64,000 nt of DNA, taken from positions 18,176,949 through 18,240,948 of the forward strand of contig NC_077244.1 in assembly GCF_947179165.1 (NCBI RefSeq), given 5' to 3'. The notes under the pieces were generated by a model. That model ran no database searches and was not told the DNA's origin. It saw nothing but the letters and a program-made list of their open reading frames with translations. Of the stretch, positions 59,488 through 64,000 are shown piece after piece (the first letter of the stretch is position 1; each line of letters opens with the position of its first letter). The position numbers and the translations under genes are program-made. The DNA comes from Solanum dulcamara (Eukaryota; Streptophyta; Magnoliopsida; Solanales; Solanaceae).

Positions 59488-60350
59488 AACTTTAAATTAT
59501 GAAATATAATATTAATTATGCACAATTTGATCAAATATCATAAGATAAATCATTATTAAGAAGACCTAATGCATATTCATGAAAACTAGGGTGGGAAAAA
59601 AGAATTCATAAAAGAGAATTTGAGAAAACCTTGGGACTCCATGAATGACAAGATCCATGGATGAAATACCACATACCTTAAAATTTTAGAAGCCCTTAAT
59701 TACAATGAATTATAGTCTTGACCTTGCTTTCTTTTGGAATTTGTTTGAGTAACAAGAAGACCCTTGACAGAGAACTTTAGAGAGAAGGGTATGGCTTTTG
59801 GGTGTTAAGGTGAAAATGACAGGGTTAGGAGGGCTTAGGGTAGTTAATAGGATAGAATAAACCCAAAAATCGACCACATTCATTAATGAGTTAATAGGGA
59901 AATGACCAAAACATTCCCAGCTTAAATGAATTAGGAACCTACACGGAAGGGCAACCATAGGCCATGAATCTCATCATAGGTCATAGTGATTATCGTGGTT
60001 AAGGTTGGGCTAGGTCAGGAGGGATGGCTTCCTAGGAGGCTATCACAACTCATAGTGCCCACCACAAATCGTGGTCCCTACCATGGTCCTCACCCAACTC
60101 AAAAGTCTTATGATTAAGTTCAAGTTCATGGATGGCTCACATATTTAGATATATACCATGGGCTATAGAGCCCTCTGTAAACCCTTCCCCAATACTTCTC
60201 TTTTTTCAGGCCACCTACACTGACTATTTCCATGAGTCATGAAGCTGAATACGGCCCATGAAAGGTCTCATGGTCACTATCTGGTGCGAATATTCTATGA
60301 TTACCATCTAGAACTCCATATTACAACTTTCCAACTTCTAGGGTCTTATA

Positions 60351-61370
60351 CCTTAACTTTGAAATATGGGCAATCCTCCAATCTATGAACTATCTTGCAA
60401 TATGAAAAGCAACTAATAGTACCATACATATACTCTCTCAAATGGTTCTTAGAAGACTACTAACAAGAGGTAATAGTGCGACCACTACTTCACTACCATG
60501 AAACTTAGATCCTAGTGATCTATCTGTATTGAACTTCAGCACCAGAACACTAGCAAAAGATGAGGTCCATCATGTATACTTCTATTAAAACTAATAACAA
60601 CCACATCCACCTACTCTCTGATGAGAGTAGTCCACACTATCTGTCCAAGACCTCTTGTTATCCCTAACACTCTCTTTGAGTTTTTCCTCATCAATTTGTT
60701 GAGCATGAGTCATCAAATTGGAGATTTCCATCTCCTTGATTAATTTTACAGTCCTATACTCCATTACCATATTTCAGAAAAGCCTTATATAACCTTACTC
60801 ATGATGGGCCCTAAAGTCGGCCACCATAAATGTAACATACTTTGAGAGTTGAGTAAACTTCAAAGAGCACTCGTTCAAAGTCATATGTTCTTGCTTCAAG
60901 TTAATAAACTATTGGACCTTGGCTTTCCTCAACTCTAGTAGAAATAATCTGTCAAACAAATTTAGCTTTAAACTTTCCCTAATAAATGGGACCTACATCC
61001 TCAACCCTATTATCATTCCACTATTTATACCATATCTAAACCACTCTCATTAACTGATAGGGTACTAAATCAGCACTCTCAACCAGTGGGATACCCATAA
61101 TCTGAGAAATCTTTCCAATACCTTCAATGAACTCTTTTGGGTTCTCATCAATCTTTGAACCATGAAACTCTGGAGGTTTTATTTGAGTGAAGTCTCAAAA
61201 TCTAGAAGAAGCCAAATTAACATTAGGGTTGACTAGGGATACAACCTCTCAGTTGACCTAAGCGGCCATGGCTTGGCCTAGCACTTGGGAAAAAGTCCTA
61301 AACTCAACATGAGAGACCTACTCAATTAAAGGGCATGCTAAAGTTATTCTTTAAGGTAAGATGTGGTAAC
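60351..61370 (-). pseudogene. E_BD gag, N-terminal and central part with zinc knuckle
   Basis: Broken coding-strand frames give SHVEFRTFSQVLGQAMAA, VSLVNPNVNLASS, DFTQIKPPEFHGSKIDENPK, EFIEGIGKISQIMGIPLVES, VKLIKEMEISNLMTHAQQ and DEEKLKESVRDNKRS. The knuckle CFSYCKIVHRLEDC is just inside 60360-60410. The sequence stops at 60351 and continues at 44502. The leader 61371-61558 is non-coding. Confidence 0.85.
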
Positions 61371-61558
61371 CACAGAGAGGAATAGTTAGAAGGAAAATAT
61401 ATAGAGTTTCACTCTATCACATGACTCTAAGTATGAAATAAGAGAAGTATTCCTAAATATTTCATAGCCTCCTATTTATAGATGTGGTGCGCTTCACACT
61501 TATGAATAGGACTCTACTTAATGCGACTTTTAGACACCCTAAGACACATGAACATGAT

Positions 61559-61572
61559 GCTCTAATACCAAA
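61559..61572 (-). other. Primer-binding site of E_BD
   Basis: The coding strand reads TTTGGTATTAGAGC against consensus TGGTATCAGAGC, with one mismatch in the compared core, just inside the LTR start. Confidence 0.85.
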
Positions 61573-61574
61573 TT

Positions 61575-63429
61575 TTTTATGACTCAAGACTACCTCATAG
61601 TCGTGACATGGTGCTTAATGCCACAAGTGGCCCCGAGCTAACCTCATAGCAAGGCATGATACTAGGACTTATAAGATCAACATAAGAGAAAAAATAAAAT
61701 TTGGAAAATTTTATGAAGTCATATAAGACTCTAACATAATGAAAGACAAAGTCTGAACAACACAAGTGGAATCTAGTGTGATTGACTGAGAAGTCTCTTG
61801 CTAGGAAAATCCCCTAGATAACTCTATTTTTTTTAAAAAATTAGAAAGTAAACACTAAAAGAAGCATAAGAACATCCTAGAAGAATGAGGACTCACCAAA
61901 ATGCTTAAGTGGTGATCAGACTTCAGTACTAACCGTATGTGTTATGTGAAGCGTCATATCCTATACTATGATACAATATAGGTAAAAACTATGTGGTAAG
62001 AAAAAGTATGGTGAAAATGCATAAAATATGATATTCGAACATGATAAGTTTGTAAAACATGATAATGTGATGAATGAGTAAAATAACTTGAAATTGATAT
62101 AGTAATCTCAAATACATAAGAACAACATCATGCAATATCTTAGAATGTGCAGATTTGTAGGAGATATTAATAACCAAGATAAACCATATGAGCTGGTACA
62201 AGGAGTTACATATACCTCTCTCTTACTAAAAATTGAGTGTTCCACTTGCTAAGGTAAGGACCATTATATTTGAGCTAAGGTGGACCCACTAGCTAATGTA
62301 TGTTCAAGACATAACCTATGGGGACATGTAATTCTGGGACTTAAGGATTGCAACTAGAGTTCTATGGAAACTAAACCAAAACCTTCATACCAAAAGTCTA
62401 CTCGGTGCTAAGTCTACTCCTAATGGAAACTGTATAAATCAGGAAATAGAAATAATCTTATAATACAGAATCATATTAAATCTTGCTAGATTACCAAGTA
62501 GCTCATAAAATCATAATAATTGAGCATATTCCAAAAGACACTTTAATCAAAAACTTCTAAATCATGATATATGTATATACTAAAAGATACTTTAATAAAA
62601 GCATCATTATTCATGAAAATCGGATAATCTGAGACATACATCCAAAAATATCATAATTGGGATCATAAAAATACTTGCATTCTATAGGTTTATGAAAATG
62701 TCATTGAAAACATGGAATTAAGATTAATTCATCCTAATTAAGATTAACCATGATGAAGTAACTAAAATTTAATTAGAACTCATGAAGAAATTATGAAACC
62801 CAAGAGATGAGAAATCATAACTTGAGAAATAAGGCTTCTTTGGAACTCAATGGGTGAAGAGAAACCCATTTATTAAGTTCTCACATGCCTTTAACTAGCT
62901 CAAATCTTGGAAGAATCGCTAGAAGTTTGAATCCCTAGTTCTTGTATTATAGCAAACTTGGGAGAGAAGAAACTAGTTTGGAAGGAATTATGAGGGAATG
63001 ATAGGTTAAGGTTTTTAGGAAACACGTAAATCCACTTGGATTAGGCCAATATGACTTATTATAGGAATTAAAAGTGTGGGAAAAGATCAAACTAACCTTA
63101 ACTTACAACTAGCAGAATCCACTTTCATGGATCCCCACACCGGTTGTACAACCTTTGACGGGATGTAAACTTACCCCTAATAGACATGATTCCTAGTTTG
63201 TTCATAGACTAATGCACAGACCGTGAAGGCTTTCACGGTATGAGAACTCACCCTTAAAACCCACCGATAAAAACTTCTAACTTTGAGGTCAACTCCATAG
63301 GTCTTTTCAAAGTATGTGGTTCCTTTTAAAACATTTGAATGTATCCATACAAGCCTATTTCTCTGAAAGTTTTAGTTTCTTTTGATTTCCAAGGTCTAAC
63401 CTAGTTTTAGAAACTTTTGTAGTATTACA
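61575..63429 (-). repeat. 5' LTR of E_BD (family C)
   Basis: The plus-strand start TTTTATGACTCAAGACTACC is a decayed TGTCACGACTCAAGCTAGCC. The right end is TAGTATTACA at 63429 (TGTAATAC on the coding strand). It is about 1.86 kb and aligns with the other family C LTRs, more weakly than they align to each other. Confidence 0.8.
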
Positions 63430-64000
63430 CGATCATTGGAATAGGTCAGGTCTACCAACTTCTAAGAGACAGTTTGACTTGGGATATGATGTGATTAAGA
63501 GACGCCCGATATTGTTTACTTTAGATTAAAGGCATATACCGACTCTGCGAGAATTTTATCATCCTAAGAGGAATGACTTACTGACTAGTCCTCCAATATT
63601 TGTATTTTTTTTCTTTTTATTTTTGATATCTCCACATCTCTCTTTCCTCCAGATCAATTACCCCAATAATAAGGGAAGCAACATCAATGGAAAAGTATTG
63701 AATACGTTCTTGTGCATATAATTTATTGATCATGATTGAGAAAGGCATTGAGAGAGTCCTTTAGCAGGACTTCTGCCATAATTGTACAGCCACCACCTCT
63801 CCGTAGTTGATATCAATCACAATCATAAGACAAGCAATGAGAAAAACTATTATGTTATGAAACCTCTGATCATTCTTGGAGGGAATAAGATGGGCATACA
63901 CAATGTTGAGCCATAGCTTGGCTTTGAATTTCAGTTTATGATGATAGATCTCTCATCCTACGGTGGCCTAAGATGGTTGATTGACGGAAATTGTATTATC
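63430..64000 (-). pseudogene. Fragment of the Athila env-position ORF
   Basis: On the minus strand, about 63930-63650, one frame reads KLKFKAKLWLNIVYAHLIP, SKNDQRFHNIIVFLIACLM, IDINYGEVVAVQLWQKSC, a stop, then RTLSMPFSIMINKLYAQERI and QYFSIDVASLIIGVIDL. It aligns with the 30911-31483 ORF (EACVWVKIIMHNLISS, RVCLVNVLMKWIDVNVG, GGLITEICQKARV). One in-frame stop is present. The first 200 bases (63430-63640) show nothing I recognise. The E_BD element appears to have landed next to or inside another Athila copy. Confidence 0.65.

Larger units (their letters stand above)
44503..60350 (-). mobile_element. Complete gypsy element E_C, family C (Tekay/Del-like), with nested insertions
   Basis: LTRs are 44503-46625 and 56976-60350. 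Internal order on the minus strand is gag, protease, RT, RNase H, integrase and chromodomain, with primer site and polypurine tract in place. The flanks CATTA (44498-44502) and CCTTA (60351-60355) match at four of five bases. A family D solo LTR (49002-54375) interrupts RT and an RTE LINE fragment (58179-59487) interrupts the 5' LTR. Without those, the element would be roughly 9.2 kb. Stops occur in every domain. Confidence 0.88.
56976..60350 (-). repeat. 5' LTR of E_C, with LINE insertion
   Basis: It starts TGTCACGACTCAAGCTAGCC and ends GGTCTTATA at 60350. Without the LINE fragment it is about 2.07 kb, close to the 2.12 kb of the 3' LTR. The blocks at 57540 (GTGTGGGATAGGACCTTTAA) and 60240 (AAGCTGAATACGGCCC) have partners at 45135 and 46520. 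Confidence 0.87.
41150..63429 (-). mobile_element. Gypsy element E_BD, family C, split by E_C
   Basis: Its 3' part (41150-44502: LTR remnant, polypurine tract, integrase, RNase H, RT, protease, late gag) and its 5' part (60351-63429: zinc knuckle, gag, primer site, 5' LTR) are separated by the complete element E_C. Late gag at 44502 and the zinc knuckle at 60351 join in frame when E_C is removed. The element is heavily mutated, more than E_C, as expected for the older host copy. Confidence 0.85.

Noticed and set aside
44503..63429. Tandem array LTR-internal-LTR-internal-LTR produced by unequal crossing-over
   Set aside because: The CATTA/CCTTA flanks and the complementary gag halves fit insertion of E_C into E_BD better.

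Overview
The window looks like plant heterochromatin, most likely from a Solanaceae (Solanum-type) genome. I see no host gene, tRNA, rRNA or CRISPR array. Almost everything from base 812 to base 64000 can be assigned to LTR retrotransposons of the Ty3/gypsy superfamily, plus one truncated RTE-type LINE. The Solanaceae call is inference: it rests on the style of the LTR termini (TGTTACACCCC..., TGTAATGACC...), the initiator-tRNA-Met primer sites and the AAC-tailed LINE 3' end. I could not run a database search.

The main result is that many insertions can be peeled off in order, because termini, target-site duplications (TSDs) and host reading frames rejoin. (1) 812-4102 is a solo LTR of a family I call D, plus strand, TSD ACTTT/CCTTT. 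(2) 4140-23175 is a second D-type LTR containing a 1.14 kb internal tandem duplication and two independent insertions: an Athila-type solo LTR (7960-18842, TSD TTGTA), itself split by a complete minus-strand chromovirus E1 (7969-17643, TSD GCTAC), and a solo LTR of family A (19434-22889, TSD ACTTG). (3) 23176-25060 holds truncated plus-strand pieces: a family C LTR 3' half and an Athila-like gag/protease. (4) About 25060-30254 is a left-truncated minus-strand family C element, E_A. (5) About 30256-41120 is a minus-strand Athila element with its own family A solo LTR (36661-39253, TSD AAATA) in gag. (6) About 41121-63429 is one minus-strand family C element (E_BD) split in gag by a complete family C element E_C (44503-60350, TSD CATTA/CCTTA). 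E_C carries a family D solo LTR (49002-54375, TSD GAGAT/GAGAA) in its reverse transcriptase, and that LTR contains a 5'-truncated family A LTR (about 50800-54056). E_C's 5' LTR also holds an RTE LINE fragment (58179-59487). (7) 63430-64000 contains a fragment of the Athila env-position ORF.

All pol and gag regions are broken by stops, frameshifts or insertions, so none of these elements looks able to code for its own movement, although E1 and E_A keep an intact FIDD polymerase motif and E1 keeps integrase HHCC and DDE residues. E1 and E_C carry a recognisable (broken) chromodomain, consistent with insertion into heterochromatin. The LTRs show regulatory-looking structure: TATA boxes, CACGTG-core palindromes in short arrays, and a tandem hairpin repeat shared by otherwise different LTR families. 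I found no novel multi-gene system; the interest lies in the insertion stratigraphy and the modular LTR promoters.
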